Source: Oscillatoriales cyanobacterium
GTDB lineage: Bacteria > Cyanobacteriota > Cyanobacteriia > Cyanobacteriales > Microcoleaceae
Assembly: GCA_004294385.1 (NCBI GenBank)
Contig: REAP01000137.1
Location: forward strand, 1-32,411
Reading direction: 5' to 3'
Length of the DNA stretch: 32,411 nucleotides
Shown here: positions 8,508-17,074 of the stretch, one piece after another
How the letters are laid out: the number at the start of each line of letters is the position of its first letter
Numbering within the stretch: the first letter of the stretch is position 1
Notes under the pieces: generated by a model
What the model saw: only the letters and a program-made list of their open reading frames with translations
Told to the model about the DNA's origin: nothing
Databases searched by the model: none
Made by a program: the position numbers and the translations under genes

Positions 8508-10943
8508 TTATAACATCACATTATCAGGAAATTTTTGTTTTAAAACTGGCATGACTGGACAAGGTTTAAGTTCCTGCAAGTTATCGGGTTTATTCCAAGT
8601 GAAAGGCCCTTTTTTCTCGGCGGACATCCACAGCAAGCTTTTGGCGCGTGTCATCGCTACATATAGCAATCTAAACTCTTCTGCTGTTTTCAAATATCCA
8701 GCTTGTTCCCAGGCTTCACCCAGATTTGGGAAAGCATCTTTTTTGTGCAAACTTGCTCGAATTTGTGCTCTCGCGACTTCTGCTAAGGTGAAGTCTCCTA
8801 AAAATTTAGCTTGTGGTAAAACTCGTAAGCTTCCGGGGATGATTTGGTCGTGTAAAAATGGCAAAAATACGCAATCCCAATCTAATCCTTTGGCTTTGTG
8901 CATCGTAATAATTGTTAGTTGACCTTTGCTGGTATAACGTTCTTCTATTTTCTCTTCTGCTTCCACTGGTTCAAATCTTTCGGAAGTGACTATTTCGCTG
9001 AGTACACTCAATATATTGCTCATTGAATTGTTGCCAATAGTTTGAATAGCGACTCGTTCTGCTAATTTGTCTGCTGTGGCTAATTCTGTTTGGTCGTATT
9101 GCAGGGCTAGGGCTAGAAATGAGATGATTTGGTATGGTGGAAGTTCTAAGCGGGCTTGTAATAAACCACAGCAAAAGTAGCGACATTTCTTAACGGGGTC
9201 TGATTGGTTCGGGTCGAGGGGGCCTGGGTACAGAAATTGCTCTGGGCTTGTGGTAAAGGCATTATAGTCTTGCTTGGGGATGAGTTGCCGATCGCTCAAA
9301 ATCTTCAGTGCTGCTTTCAGGTAGTCTGGTGAATGGGGGCGATCGAGAAATTGCAGTAGTGTTAAGATTTCCCAAGGTACTTGAGAATGCCGATCGCGTT
9401 CTCCGACATCTTCAATCTTAATCCCATATTTGCTTAAATCAACGGTTAATCCATATTTCTGCGGATTTTCTAGCACCTGTTTGATCAATTTACCTTGTTT
9501 ATTTTCTCGCACCAAAACTGCCATCGATTTCAGATACTCTAATGGCAATTTTGCTTGATTTTCTCCATCGCTAACTTCCCCGTCGGATTCGAGATATTTT
9601 TCGGATTTTCCCCATTCAAAACCAGCAGGTAGAAATTCTTCAACTAGCTGAACAACTCGTTTGCCAATCAGTTCAATTGTATGGTAAATATCGCGGGGAG
9701 TATACAATTCCAATCCACGACCAATCGGGTCTGGATTCGCATTTATTTGCTGGTCATCTCTGGGAACTGGTTCAATAATTTGATGGCGAAAAGGTGGTTC
9801 TGTTCCCGCCAACTCAGACCGATTTACCCATTCCAAAATAAAGTTAGCTGCATCAATAATTATCTGGCTGCTGCGGCCTGCTACATCCATTTCTGACAAT
9901 TTATTTTGCTCTTTGCAGTCATCACAAAATTCATTGAAATAAATTGGATCTGCTGGTGTAAAAGTAGAATTAATCGCTTGATTTGGGTCGCCAACTCTGA
10001 TAAAGTTTGGTGGTAATTCAGGATTGTCTGGATCTTCAGCTAATGTTGCCAAAAGCTTAGTCTGTAAAGGTGTCGAATCTTGGGCTTCGTCTTCAAAAAC
10101 GGCAAATACTTGTTTTTGCTCGATCGCCCTTGCCCTCGGATCGTCCAGCACCCGCAAAGCTGCTAAAATCATTTCGTCGTAGTCGATGAATTCACGACTC
10201 CGCAACAAAGCCTGATATTTCTGATATAAACCGCCAGCTACAGCTAATATTTCATAACCATCTCCAGAGGAACTATCGCCAATTTCTAACAATTCTGCCG
10301 GCTGTAAACCAGAAGATTTCGCTTCGTGAATTACCGTTTTAGCTAACTGTGGTAAAATCTCTGTCCGCAAAACAGACTGTCGCCGCATTCTCTCTGTTTC
10401 CTCTCCATCAAATTGTTGTCCTTCCAACAAAGTTTGATATCTGCGGGGATTTTCAGCTATCCAAAGTTCTACGCAAGCGCGAATTAATCGGTGACTTTGA
10501 GTGGTGTTAACTAAAGTTGAATTTTCTAAATTTAAACCGGATAAACTTGGATGTCGCCTAGCAATATTCAATGCCAAACCGTGTAAAGTGTTGACAACAA
10601 AGCCACCTTGGGGTAAAGACAATTCTCTTAATCTGTCGCGGATTTTAATTTTAATATTAGCAGCAGCCGATCGCGTAAAAGTCACTACAACTAACTGACG
10701 GCGGCTGTGAAGTCGGTTGGTGGCGATCGCAATTGCCGCCGCAGCAGCCATTCCCGTAGACTTCCCAGCCCCTGGAACCGCCGAAACCGCAAGGGGCCCG
10801 CCTTGCCAATTAGCCATGTCTTTCTGGGCCTCACGCAAGCTGTCGCGAATCTTCTGACAAGCTTGTTCCCGCAAAACTGCACCTAGCTCTGACTGGGTAG
10901 AATTGCTGTGGGTGCTAAAATTAGGATCAAATTCGTCTGTCAT
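8508..10943 (-). CDS. UvrD/Rep-type superfamily 1 ATP-dependent helicase
   Basis: An 811-residue SF1A helicase. Walker A is AVPGAGKST (residues 55-63), motif Ia is VVTFTRSAAANIKIKI (about 87-101), Walker B is FEDEAQDS (283-290), motif III is GDPNQAI (318-324) with the following FTPADP, motif V is TMHKAKGLDWD (near 680), and motif VI is LYVAMTRAK (about 760-768). These are UvrD/Rep/PcrA-class motifs for 3'-5' DNA unwinding; motif III has Asn (GDPNQ) where UvrD has Asp. No nuclease domain is visible at the C-terminus, unlike AddA or RecB. Probably in DNA repair or replication restart; the specific role is inferred. The ATG at 10943 gives a complete N-terminal Q-motif region. Confidence 0.93.
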   Translation of the reverse strand: MTDEFDPNFSTHSNSTQSELGAVLREQACQKIRDSLREAQKDMANWQGGPLAVSAVPGAGKSTGMAAAAAIAIATNRLHSRRQLVVVTFTRSAAANIKIKIRDRLRELSLPQGGFVVNTLHGLALNIARRHPSLSGLNLENSTLVNTTQSHRLIRACVELWIAENPRRYQTLLEGQQFDGEETERMRRQSVLRTEILPQLAKTVIHEAKSSGLQPAELLEIGDSSSGDGYEILAVAGGLYQKYQALLRSREFIDYDEMILAALRVLDDPRARAIEQKQVFAVFEDEAQDSTPLQTKLLATLAEDPDNPELPPNFIRVGDPNQAINSTFTPADPIYFNEFCDDCKEQNKLSEMDVAGRSSQIIIDAANFILEWVNRSELAGTEPPFRHQIIEPVPRDDQQINANPDPIGRGLELYTPRDIYHTIELIGKRVVQLVEEFLPAGFEWGKSEKYLESDGEVSDGENQAKLPLEYLKSMAVLVRENKQGKLIKQVLENPQKYGLTVDLSKYGIKIEDVGERDRHSQVPWEILTLLQFLDRPHSPDYLKAALKILSDRQLIPKQDYNAFTTSPEQFLYPGPLDPNQSDPVKKCRYFCCGLLQARLELPPYQIISFLALALQYDQTELATADKLAERVAIQTIGNNSMSNILSVLSEIVTSERFEPVEAEEKIEERYTSKGQLTIITMHKAKGLDWDCVFLPFLHDQIIPGSLRVLPQAKFLGDFTLAEVARAQIRASLHKKDAFPNLGEAWEQAGYLKTAEEFRLLYVAMTRAKSLLWMSAEKKGPFTWNKPDNLQELKPCPVMPVLKQKFPDNVML

Positions 10944-11082
10944 TCCATTTTAGATTTTAGATTAGAAAAATATTTGTCTCCGTTTCAATTTCTGTATCGG
11001 CTAGACTCGGACTATATATCTGAGTTTAAATCAAAACAAGCACAAAATTCAATACCCAAACGTTTTTATAGAACAAGCCGCC

Positions 11083-12195
11083 ATGAAAACCCACATCAAA
11101 ACCAATTCTCTGTCACAAATTAAGTGTAACCTGAGATGTTGCACCATTGTCAGCAACAGGCAAGATGCTTGTTCCACAAAGACTCTACTTTCTTGTGGAA
11201 CAGGCATCTTGCCTGTTCATAAAAGGCCAATTGAGAATGGTGTAAGATCTCAGTTTAACCCAATTTCAGCGAACAAAAGCGCAACTCGCTTTGCGATCGT
11301 AGCATTCTTAACCTTATCCTCTACCATTGCTTTGCCAAGTTGCGGAGCTCCACCTAGCAGCCAGCAAAACCAAGTTGCTGCGGGTGCTCCACAAGCCTCT
11401 GCACCCGCAACAACCAGAGGAGAAGCCGCAGACTCAAAAATGGCTGCTACACCAAAACAAGCCAAAGCAGAAACGACCGCAACTCGTCCCCAACTGATTA
11501 AAAAAGCAGAACTCAGTGTAGTTGTCAAATCTATTGATGCCAGCACTAAATCTGTTACTAATATCGTCGAAAAACAGCAAGGCGATATCTTGGGTTTCCA
11601 AAACCAAAAGCCACCAGATTCCAGTATCCGACAAACAGCAACTATGCAGATCCGCGTACCTCAAGAACGCTTAGAAACGACTTTAGATTCTTTAGCAAAA
11701 CTGGGAAGTGTAGAAAATCGGGGTTTGACTGCGGAGGATGTAACCACGCAATTGGTGGATAGTGAAGCTAGACTCCGAAACCTTCGCAAATCGGAGGAAA
11801 TGGTATTAAAAATTATGGATAAATCTGGTTCTGTGGGGGATGTACTGAAAGCTGCTAAAGAATTGAGCAATATTCGTCAGTCGATAGAACAAATTGACGC
11901 TCAGTTAAAAAGTTTGCGAAATCAAGTCGCTTATTCAACTATTAGTCTAACTTTAGAAGCAGCAGTATCATCTGCACAAAGTCCAGAACCTTCTCTTGGT
12001 TTGCGGGTGCAGGAAACTTGGGGTAAAGCGACTCATTCTGTAGGGGAATTAACTTTTAGTTTGTTTGATTTAGGTATTTGGTTGTTGGCTTACACTCCTT
12101 ATTTTTTGGTGATTGGGGCTGGGATTTATGGTTTTAAGAGGTTCAAGAAATCGCAGTCTGTGACAAAAATAGAGGAACTGAAACCGCCTCAGTAG
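11083..12195 (+). CDS. DUF4349 family lipoprotein
   Basis: The 370-residue frame contains a DUF4349 domain: a long alternating strand/helix region from about residue 130 (LIKKAELSVVVKSIDAS) with a coiled coil at about 235-285 (LRNLRKSEEMVL, then AKELSNIRQSIEQIDAQLKSL), and a C-terminal membrane segment at about 330-355. A lipoprotein signal lies at residues 69-87 (RFAIVAFLTLSSTIALPSC, lipid-modified C87). The first 60 or so residues are unlike a signal peptide and are encoded largely by two palindromic repeats at 11155-11218. The only start upstream with ATG is 11083. A TTG at 11209, inside the second repeat, would give a shorter and more plausible precursor. Function of the family is unknown; it is an envelope protein by topology. 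Confidence 0.88.
   Translation: MKTHIKTNSLSQIKCNLRCCTIVSNRQDACSTKTLLSCGTGILPVHKRPIENGVRSQFNPISANKSATRFAIVAFLTLSSTIALPSCGAPPSSQQNQVAAGAPQASAPATTRGEAADSKMAATPKQAKAETTATRPQLIKKAELSVVVKSIDASTKSVTNIVEKQQGDILGFQNQKPPDSSIRQTATMQIRVPQERLETTLDSLAKLGSVENRGLTAEDVTTQLVDSEARLRNLRKSEEMVLKIMDKSGSVGDVLKAAKELSNIRQSIEQIDAQLKSLRNQVAYSTISLTLEAAVSSAQSPEPSLGLRVQETWGKATHSVGELTFSLFDLGIWLLAYTPYFLVIGAGIYGFKRFKKSQSVTKIEELKPPQ
11155..11218. repeat. Two facing palindromic repeats inside the DUF4349 frame (copies 2 and 3)
   Basis: Copy 2 (11155-11179, plus orientation) and copy 3 (11193-11218, reverse orientation) of the AACAGGCA/TGCCTGTT element face each other. Each can fold alone, or both together as one long hairpin. 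Copy 2 carries a C-to-T change that weakens its own stem. Confidence 0.9.
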
Positions 12196-12220
12196 TCATT
12201 GGTTATTTGTGATTAATTTT

Positions 12221-12331
12221 AAGAACAGGCAAGATGCCTGTTCCACAAGAAAAAAGATCCTTAAGAACAGGCAAGATGCCTGTTCCACAAGAAAATTTAT
12301 CTTTTGTGGAATGGGCATCTTGCCCGTTCTT
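12221..12331. repeat. Three palindromic repeats in the DUF4349-raf1 spacer (copies 4 to 6)
   Basis: Copies at 12221-12249 and 12263-12291 are identical direct copies. Copy 6 at 12304-12331 is inverted and diverged, reading GAATGGGCATCTTGCCCGTTC in its core. The two coding strands converge here, so the hairpins could serve as transcript ends for both genes. Confidence 0.92.
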
Positions 12332-12383
12332 GACAATAGTGCAACAGCCCAGTTACAAATAACAAATAACAACTAACAACTAA

Positions 12384-13478
12384 CTAATCATCTATTTGCC
12401 ATCCATCTTTGGTGTAATCTTCATCCAAAATCTTTTTCGGACGCATCACTAGCACCACTCGTCCCAAAATAGGAATATCCGGCGATTCTTCAAACCAATA
12501 CAATTCTAAATTGCCACCGTTATCTGCTAGGAAATAACTATCAGCATCCCATTCCCTTTGCGCTCGATCGGCAATAATCAAAACTTCTTCAACTTTACCT
12601 TGCAGTGGCACCGGCAGTCGATCGCTCATTTCCAGAACCGCCACCGGATCTTCAGCCTTCAAAATCACCTGCCATCCAGGAATCGCCACCCAAGCTCCCG
12701 ATCCCGAAAATTTTACCATGCGGAAAGGCTCAACTTCCTCCAGCAAAGGCACTGCCTGCAAATCAGCCGTAGAAAGTGGCAATTGACCCACAACCGGGAC
12801 AATCCGAGGTAATTGTTCCTCGGAGTCTAGCCGATAAACCGGCAAGCGGGGCGCAGAACGTCTTGTAACTACGGTAAAATCGACAAGTAAGTGTTCGATT
12901 TGTTCCCTAGCACTTGAGCTACTACCTAATTTTAAACCACGAGCAATTAAGCGCGATCGCTCTTGCAAGTCACTGTTTTGTCTGGCTGATTGCCAACACT
13001 GGTAAGCCATAGCATCGCCAGCAGTGTCTGTGAAACCTTGAGGGAGACTTCCAAAGCGCGAAAACTCCTTCATCGCTTTCGCCACATCGCGGGCATCATC
13101 AACGTCCAAATTGTGGGCTAGAATTAAAGCCGCCGCCGCCGCTCTTTGTGGTTGCGAAAGAACTCGAAATTCGTATAAAATGTCACTACCTTTGGCTAGA
13201 AAGTGCGATCGGACTTCTTCGGAAGCTCCAGCAGTTACCATACTGGTGTAGACTTGGGCTGCAACGCTGACCTGATTTTGCTGAATTGGCTCAAAACCAG
13301 TTTCTTCAAAAATCCTTTGAGTGCTGTAGCCGGCTTTTTGCAGTGCTGTGCAGGCCTGTCCCCAGTATACCCAGCCACCTTCTTTGCGGCGGAGCGATCG
13401 GACTAAGTTTTCCAGTTCCACAGCATCAGTAGAGGGAAGAGATGCAGGCCCGGAGGAATCTTGTGGTGTATCAGTCAT
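12384..13478 (-). CDS. raf1: RuBisCO accumulation factor 1
   Basis: Raf1 is the assembly chaperone that brackets the RuBisCO large-subunit dimer and promotes formation of the L8 core before small subunits join. The 364-residue protein shows the expected layout: a helical alpha domain at about residues 20-200 (ENLVRSLRRKEGGWVYWGQ, then the helix-rich FLAKGSDILYEFRVL region), a linker, and a beta domain at about 215-364 with the conserved VYRLDSEEQLPRIVPVVGQLP segment. Length is normal and no signal peptide is seen. The TAG stop (12384-12386) lies at the edge of a heptamer-like array. It is divergent from the response regulator gene. Confidence 0.93.
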   Translation of the reverse strand: MTDTPQDSSGPASLPSTDAVELENLVRSLRRKEGGWVYWGQACTALQKAGYSTQRIFEETGFEPIQQNQVSVAAQVYTSMVTAGASEEVRSHFLAKGSDILYEFRVLSQPQRAAAAALILAHNLDVDDARDVAKAMKEFSRFGSLPQGFTDTAGDAMAYQCWQSARQNSDLQERSRLIARGLKLGSSSSAREQIEHLLVDFTVVTRRSAPRLPVYRLDSEEQLPRIVPVVGQLPLSTADLQAVPLLEEVEPFRMVKFSGSGAWVAIPGWQVILKAEDPVAVLEMSDRLPVPLQGKVEEVLIIADRAQREWDADSYFLADNGGNLELYWFEESPDIPILGRVVLVMRPKKILDEDYTKDGWQIDD

Positions 13479-13635
13479 AATTTAGATCAAAACCAGCGCT
13501 AAGTTTAAGTTTGATTGAGTACCAGCAAAGTTAGTGTTGCGGCAGAGGTTAGACTCTATGGTAAGTGAGATATGAGACTATTTCTAGAGAATAGTTGATC
13601 GCCTAAATTTACAGACGGGAGTCTATCGTATTGTT

Positions 13636-14580
13636 ATGGATAATGCCATTACCGAGCTAGACCAAATTAAACGCCAGCTCATGACCTTAAACCGACCGAA
13701 AAAGCCGAAAATGCTGGTAGTAGACGACGAACCAGACAATCTGGATTTACTCTACCGCACTTTTAGACGAGATTTTAACGTACTCAAAGCTGAAAGCGGA
13801 ATTCGTGCTTTAGAAGTATTGGAAAGCGAGGGCGAGGTCGCCGTCATCATTTCCGATCAACGGATGCCAGAAATGAAGGGAACTGAGTTTCTCAGCAAAA
13901 CCGTGTTTCAGTTTCCGAATACAGTCAGGATTATCTTGACTGGTTTTACAGATATTGAAGACTTGGTAGATGCGATTAACTCTGGACAGGTTTACAAGTA
14001 TATCACCAAGCCTTGGGACCCGAACGAATTGAAAATGGTAGTCCAAAAGGCTGCTGAAACTTATGAAGTTCTTAAGCAGCGGACTGAGGAATTGCGCCAG
14101 GCCCAAAATCAAATACAACTGTTAGCCACTATCATGCAAACGGCTTTGGATTATCCAAATTTGGCAGCAACTTTAGAGCCAATCGCTACTGCTATCAGTG
14201 ATAACTTTTTGGCGGACACTTGCATTTTGCAACTGGTGGAAGGCAATGTTTTAACCCCAGTTCAAGGTTGTCACACCAGCGGTGGAGAGCTGGAAAATTG
14301 GCTAGCAGATGACCCTCTAGTTCAAGAGGCGATCGCTTCTCAAAATATTCAAGCTGCTCTGAACATTGTAACTGATGCCAGCCTCAGTAGCCTCCCACAC
14401 TATCAGAAATCGGGCATTAAATCCCATCTGACTATCCCGGTGGTTCACGGAGGTCGATCGCTCGCCCTGATTTCCCTCCAGTGGAAGCAGCCTTGTACCC
14501 TTCGCCCGGACGAAATCACAACAATTCACCTCTCAGCTCAACAAGTGGCTTTGGTAATGACGAGTTTTCAGGGTCAGTAG
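13636..14580 (+). CDS. Response regulator with REC and GAF domains
   Basis: A 314-residue protein with a receiver domain at about residues 25-140: the acidic pair D30/D31, phosphoacceptor D74 (IISDQRMPEM), Thr/Gly at 102-103 and K125 (YITKPW). A coiled coil follows at about 140-165 (LKQRTEELRQAQNQIQLLA), then a GAF-like domain at about 165-310 ending in HLSAQQVALVMTSF. There is no DNA-binding, GGDEF or kinase output domain, so it probably signals by protein contacts or by ligand binding to the GAF domain. The receiver resembles the RpfG-type receivers. It is divergent from raf1. A heptamer array begins directly at its TAG stop. No cognate kinase is adjacent. Confidence 0.9.
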   Translation: MDNAITELDQIKRQLMTLNRPKKPKMLVVDDEPDNLDLLYRTFRRDFNVLKAESGIRALEVLESEGEVAVIISDQRMPEMKGTEFLSKTVFQFPNTVRIILTGFTDIEDLVDAINSGQVYKYITKPWDPNELKMVVQKAAETYEVLKQRTEELRQAQNQIQLLATIMQTALDYPNLAATLEPIATAISDNFLADTCILQLVEGNVLTPVQGCHTSGGELENWLADDPLVQEAIASQNIQAALNIVTDASLSSLPHYQKSGIKSHLTIPVVHGGRSLALISLQWKQPCTLRPDEITTIHLSAQQVALVMTSFQGQ

Positions 14581-14765
14581 TTATTAGTCATTAGTCATTA
14601 GTCATTAGTCAGTAGTCATTGGTGATTAGTGATTGGTTATTGGTTATTCGTAACAATCAACAACTAACTATAAAAACCTACCAACTACGAACCCACAACC
14701 AACAATTAATCAATAACCCTTCGACTCCGCTCAGGGCGACGCAACTAACCAATAACAACTAACTA
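14578..14765. repeat. Heptamer array between the response regulator and menG
   Basis: From 14583 to 14645 nine units hold a strict 7-bp period: ATTAGTC four times, then AGTAGTC, ATTGGTG, ATTAGTG, ATTGGTT and ATTGGTT. The rest is degenerate AACTAAC/AATAACA-like DNA running to the menG ATG at 14766, interrupted by one CCCTTCGACTCCGCTCAGGG palindrome at 14717-14736. No ribosome-binding site is visible. Confidence 0.9.
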
Positions 14766-15467
14766 ATGACCAATAACTCAGAAAAAATTAAAACCATATT
14801 TAATCGAATTGCACCAGTTTACAATCAAATGAACGATTGGTTGAGCTTGGGGCAGCACCGAATTTGGAAGCAAATGGCGGTGAAATGGAGCAAAGCCAGT
14901 CCAGGTAATACTTGTTTAGACTTGTGCTGCGGTAGCGGGGATCTAGCTCTACTTTTAGCACAGCAAGCAGGCCCTAGCGGTTCTGTATTTGGAGTGGATT
15001 TTTCGCAAGAACAATTAGCTGTTGCTGACCGTCGCGATCGACCTTTTCTCACCCCTTCTAGTCCCATTTCCTGGATAGAAGCTGACGCCCTAGACTTGCC
15101 TTTTCCCGACAACTATTTCGACTGCGCCACAATGGGCTACGGCCTCCGCAACGTGACTGACATCCCCCGCAGTCTTCAGGAATTGCATCGCGTACTCAAA
15201 CCCGGTGCCAAAGCAGCTATTCTCGACCTCCACCGCCCCAACAACTCCCTGATGCTCCGTTTTCAGCAGTTTTATCTCGAAAGTCTCGTAGTGCCGATCG
15301 CTCAGCAATTTGGCATGACTCAAGAATATGCCTATATCAATCCTAGTTTAGAAAAATTCCCGATCGGCTCGGAACAAGTTGCGATCGCCCTCCAAGCCGG
15401 ATTTACCACCGCCACACACTATCCTATCGCTGGAGCTATGATGGGAGTATTGGTATTAGTCAGTTGA
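14766..15467 (+). CDS. menG: Demethylphylloquinone/menaquinone methyltransferase (UbiE/MenG)
   Basis: A 233-residue SAM-dependent C-methyltransferase of the UbiE family, in cyanobacteria the last step of phylloquinone synthesis, which supplies the photosystem I quinone. Visible are the UbiE signature YNQMNDWLSLGQHRIWK (residues 19-35), SAM motif I LDLCCGSGDLA (51-61), the acidic strand end VFGVDFSQEQL, and the second signature GYGLRNVTDIPRSLQELHRVLKPG. The C-terminus ends MMGVLVLVS, where the family usually ends MMGVLV plus a couple of polar residues. The last codons and the TGA stop come from the CAGTTGA heptamer array that follows. The enzyme core is intact. Confidence 0.93.
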   Translation: MTNNSEKIKTIFNRIAPVYNQMNDWLSLGQHRIWKQMAVKWSKASPGNTCLDLCCGSGDLALLLAQQAGPSGSVFGVDFSQEQLAVADRRDRPFLTPSSPISWIEADALDLPFPDNYFDCATMGYGLRNVTDIPRSLQELHRVLKPGAKAAILDLHRPNNSLMLRFQQFYLESLVVPIAQQFGMTQEYAYINPSLEKFPIGSEQVAIALQAGFTTATHYPIAGAMMGVLVLVS

Positions 15468-15589
15468 CAGTTGACAGTTAACTGTTGACAGTTGACAGTT
15501 GACCCTTCGACCCAACGACTGCGTTCATCCTGAGCGTAGCCGAAGGGCTCAGGGCACCGCGATCCGCACCCTGAGCGTAGTCGAAGGGC
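15461..15589. repeat. CAGTTGA heptamer array and CCCTTCGA-type palindromes
   Basis: Six units of CAGTTGA-like sequence run at 15461-15502 (two CAGTTGA, one CAGTTAA, one CTGTTGA, two CAGTTGA); the TGA of the first is the menG stop. From 15503 to 15589 come rearranged copies of the palindrome CCCTGAGCGTAGTCGAAGGG, the last exact at 15570-15589. Confidence 0.9.
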
Positions 15590-15599
15590 AGATCACCGC

Positions 15600-15634
15600 T
15601 AACAAATAACAAATAACAAATAACAAATAACAAA
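15600..15634. repeat. TAACAAA heptamer array, five units
   Basis: Five exact 7-bp units TAACAAA. Adjacent to, but different in sequence from, the AATTCCC array that starts at 15640. Confidence 0.95.
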
Positions 15635-15639
15635 TAACC

Positions 15640-15730
15640 AATTCCCAATTCCCAATTCCCAATTCCCAATTCCCAATTCCCAATTCCCAATTCCCAATTC
15701 CCAATTCCCAATTCCCAATTCCCAATTCCC
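15640..15730. repeat. AATTCCC heptamer array, thirteen exact units
   Basis: Thirteen perfect 7-bp units. Because 7 is not a multiple of 3, three units read as a 7-residue peptide (QFPIPNS) in the DUF445 frame. The array ends only 35 bases before the first usable start codon of DUF445. It resembles the STRR heptanucleotide repeats known from filamentous cyanobacteria. Confidence 0.97.
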
Positions 15731-15765
15731 AATCTGATATTTGGCTGTTTTTTGCCCCACCTATA

Positions 15766-16956
15766 GTGGGAGGAATTATTGGCTATTTCACCAATGATAT
15801 AGCCATTCAAATGTTATTTCGCCCCTACCGAGCTATTTATGTCAAAGGCCGGCAATTACCATTCACTCCCGGCTTGATTCCTCGCAACCAAGAGCGTTTA
15901 GCCAAGCGAATTTCTGACACAATTATGGGCTCGCTGCTAACACCAGAGGAGTTGCAAAAATTAGCGCGCCGCCTCCTACAAACAGAGAGAATGCAGTCTG
16001 TTATTCTGTGGTTATTGCAGTTAGCCTTAGATCAAGTTAAAGCAGACGCAGAGCAAAAAACCGCCAAAATTCTTGCTAACATTTTGCGAGATTTGTTGGG
16101 CGAATCAGTGCCGCGAATTCTCAAAGTTTTGGCGCGCCGGGAAGATTTTTTAGAAGCTCAGCTAAATCAAATCTTTGACCAAATTTTGCTGGAAATTCAG
16201 CTAACAGAAGCTCAGGCGGGTCAATTGGCCGATTGGCTATTGCAGATAGTCATACCGCCGGAAGTGTTGCGACAGGCTTTGATTGACTTTTTGACCGATC
16301 GCAATATTTCGATCATTGATGAAGGATTTCGGGAAAAAACCAGCGGTACTTATTGGGTAGTCGCCAATTTATTTGGTTTGCGGAACACTTTAACTCGCCT
16401 ACGGACTTTCTGTCTTGATGACAGACAAGCCACAAATCAGCGGTTAGCAGAATTAACTGTTTCCTTGGGAATTCGCGGGCGACTTCAGGAATGGCTGCAA
16501 AATTTGTCGATGCAAAATCTACCAGTTTCGACAGTCAGACAATTACGAAAAACCATGCGGGATAGTGTTCGCAGCTATGTTCAAGAACGGGGTACGGAGG
16601 TACTTGATGGATTGAGCAAGTCTATTGACTGGGAAAATATTTCTAAGTTAATTCTGAATCGATTACAGACTTCAGCCGTGATGAGTGCTTCCCTAGAAAT
16701 CGTTAGTAAAGAACTCGCTTTAGTTTTAGAGCGATATCTGGAGCGAGATTTAGAAAATATTGTAGCTCAGGCTATCCCTATTTTAAATATCGATCAGGTG
16801 ATTATCGATCGCGTTAAAGGTACTTCTCCTGAAGACTTGGAGTTAGCAATTCAGGGAATTGTCAAAAGCGAGTTGCAAGGAATCGTCAATTTAGGTGGAT
16901 TCTTGGGTGTTTTGGTCGGCTGTTTGCAGACTGTTGTGCTTCTGATGCAGCGATGA
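15766..16956 (+). CDS. DUF445 family membrane protein with displaced start
   Basis: The frame carries the DUF445 signature GGIIGYFTNDIAIQMLFRPY at its very N-terminus, a long helical middle (about residues 60-340), and a C-terminal hydrophobic segment (VNLGGFLGVLVGCLQTVVLLM). Function is unknown; the family includes YheB-like envelope proteins. The only ATG/GTG/TTG in frame is the GTG at 15766, which falls inside the conserved motif (PPIVGG) and would cut off the first membrane helix. The frame is open upstream to 15631, adding SDIWLFFAPPI and then array-encoded QFPIPNS repeats. The true start is therefore unclear: an unusual codon (ATT 15739, CTG 15745), the GTG, or none. About 396 residues from the GTG. 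Confidence 0.85.
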   Translation: MGGIIGYFTNDIAIQMLFRPYRAIYVKGRQLPFTPGLIPRNQERLAKRISDTIMGSLLTPEELQKLARRLLQTERMQSVILWLLQLALDQVKADAEQKTAKILANILRDLLGESVPRILKVLARREDFLEAQLNQIFDQILLEIQLTEAQAGQLADWLLQIVIPPEVLRQALIDFLTDRNISIIDEGFREKTSGTYWVVANLFGLRNTLTRLRTFCLDDRQATNQRLAELTVSLGIRGRLQEWLQNLSMQNLPVSTVRQLRKTMRDSVRSYVQERGTEVLDGLSKSIDWENISKLILNRLQTSAVMSASLEIVSKELALVLERYLERDLENIVAQAIPILNIDQVIIDRVKGTSPEDLELAIQGIVKSELQGIVNLGGFLGVLVGCLQTVVLLMQR

Positions 16957-17074
16957 CTTATTTTGGCAGAAATTAGATATTTGTTGTAGAATAATGTTCA
17001 CCTGTTAAATGTAGCACTCAACAAGATATTTAAGACATTCTGAATTACTAAAACTATTACACTGCCTACATTTT

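Noticed and set aside
8508..10943. Helicase as part of a defence island
   Set aside because: The neighbours are housekeeping or metabolic genes, there is no nuclease or methylase partner, and the motifs are those of ordinary UvrD-type helicases.
15600..15730. Possible CRISPR array
   Set aside because: The repeats are 7 bases with no spacers, so these are simple tandem arrays. No cas gene is present.
15478..15810. 110-residue minus-strand frame with repeating GIGNWEL
   Set aside because: It is the translation of the AATTCCC heptamer array and the neighbouring TAACAAA array, and overlaps DUF445.
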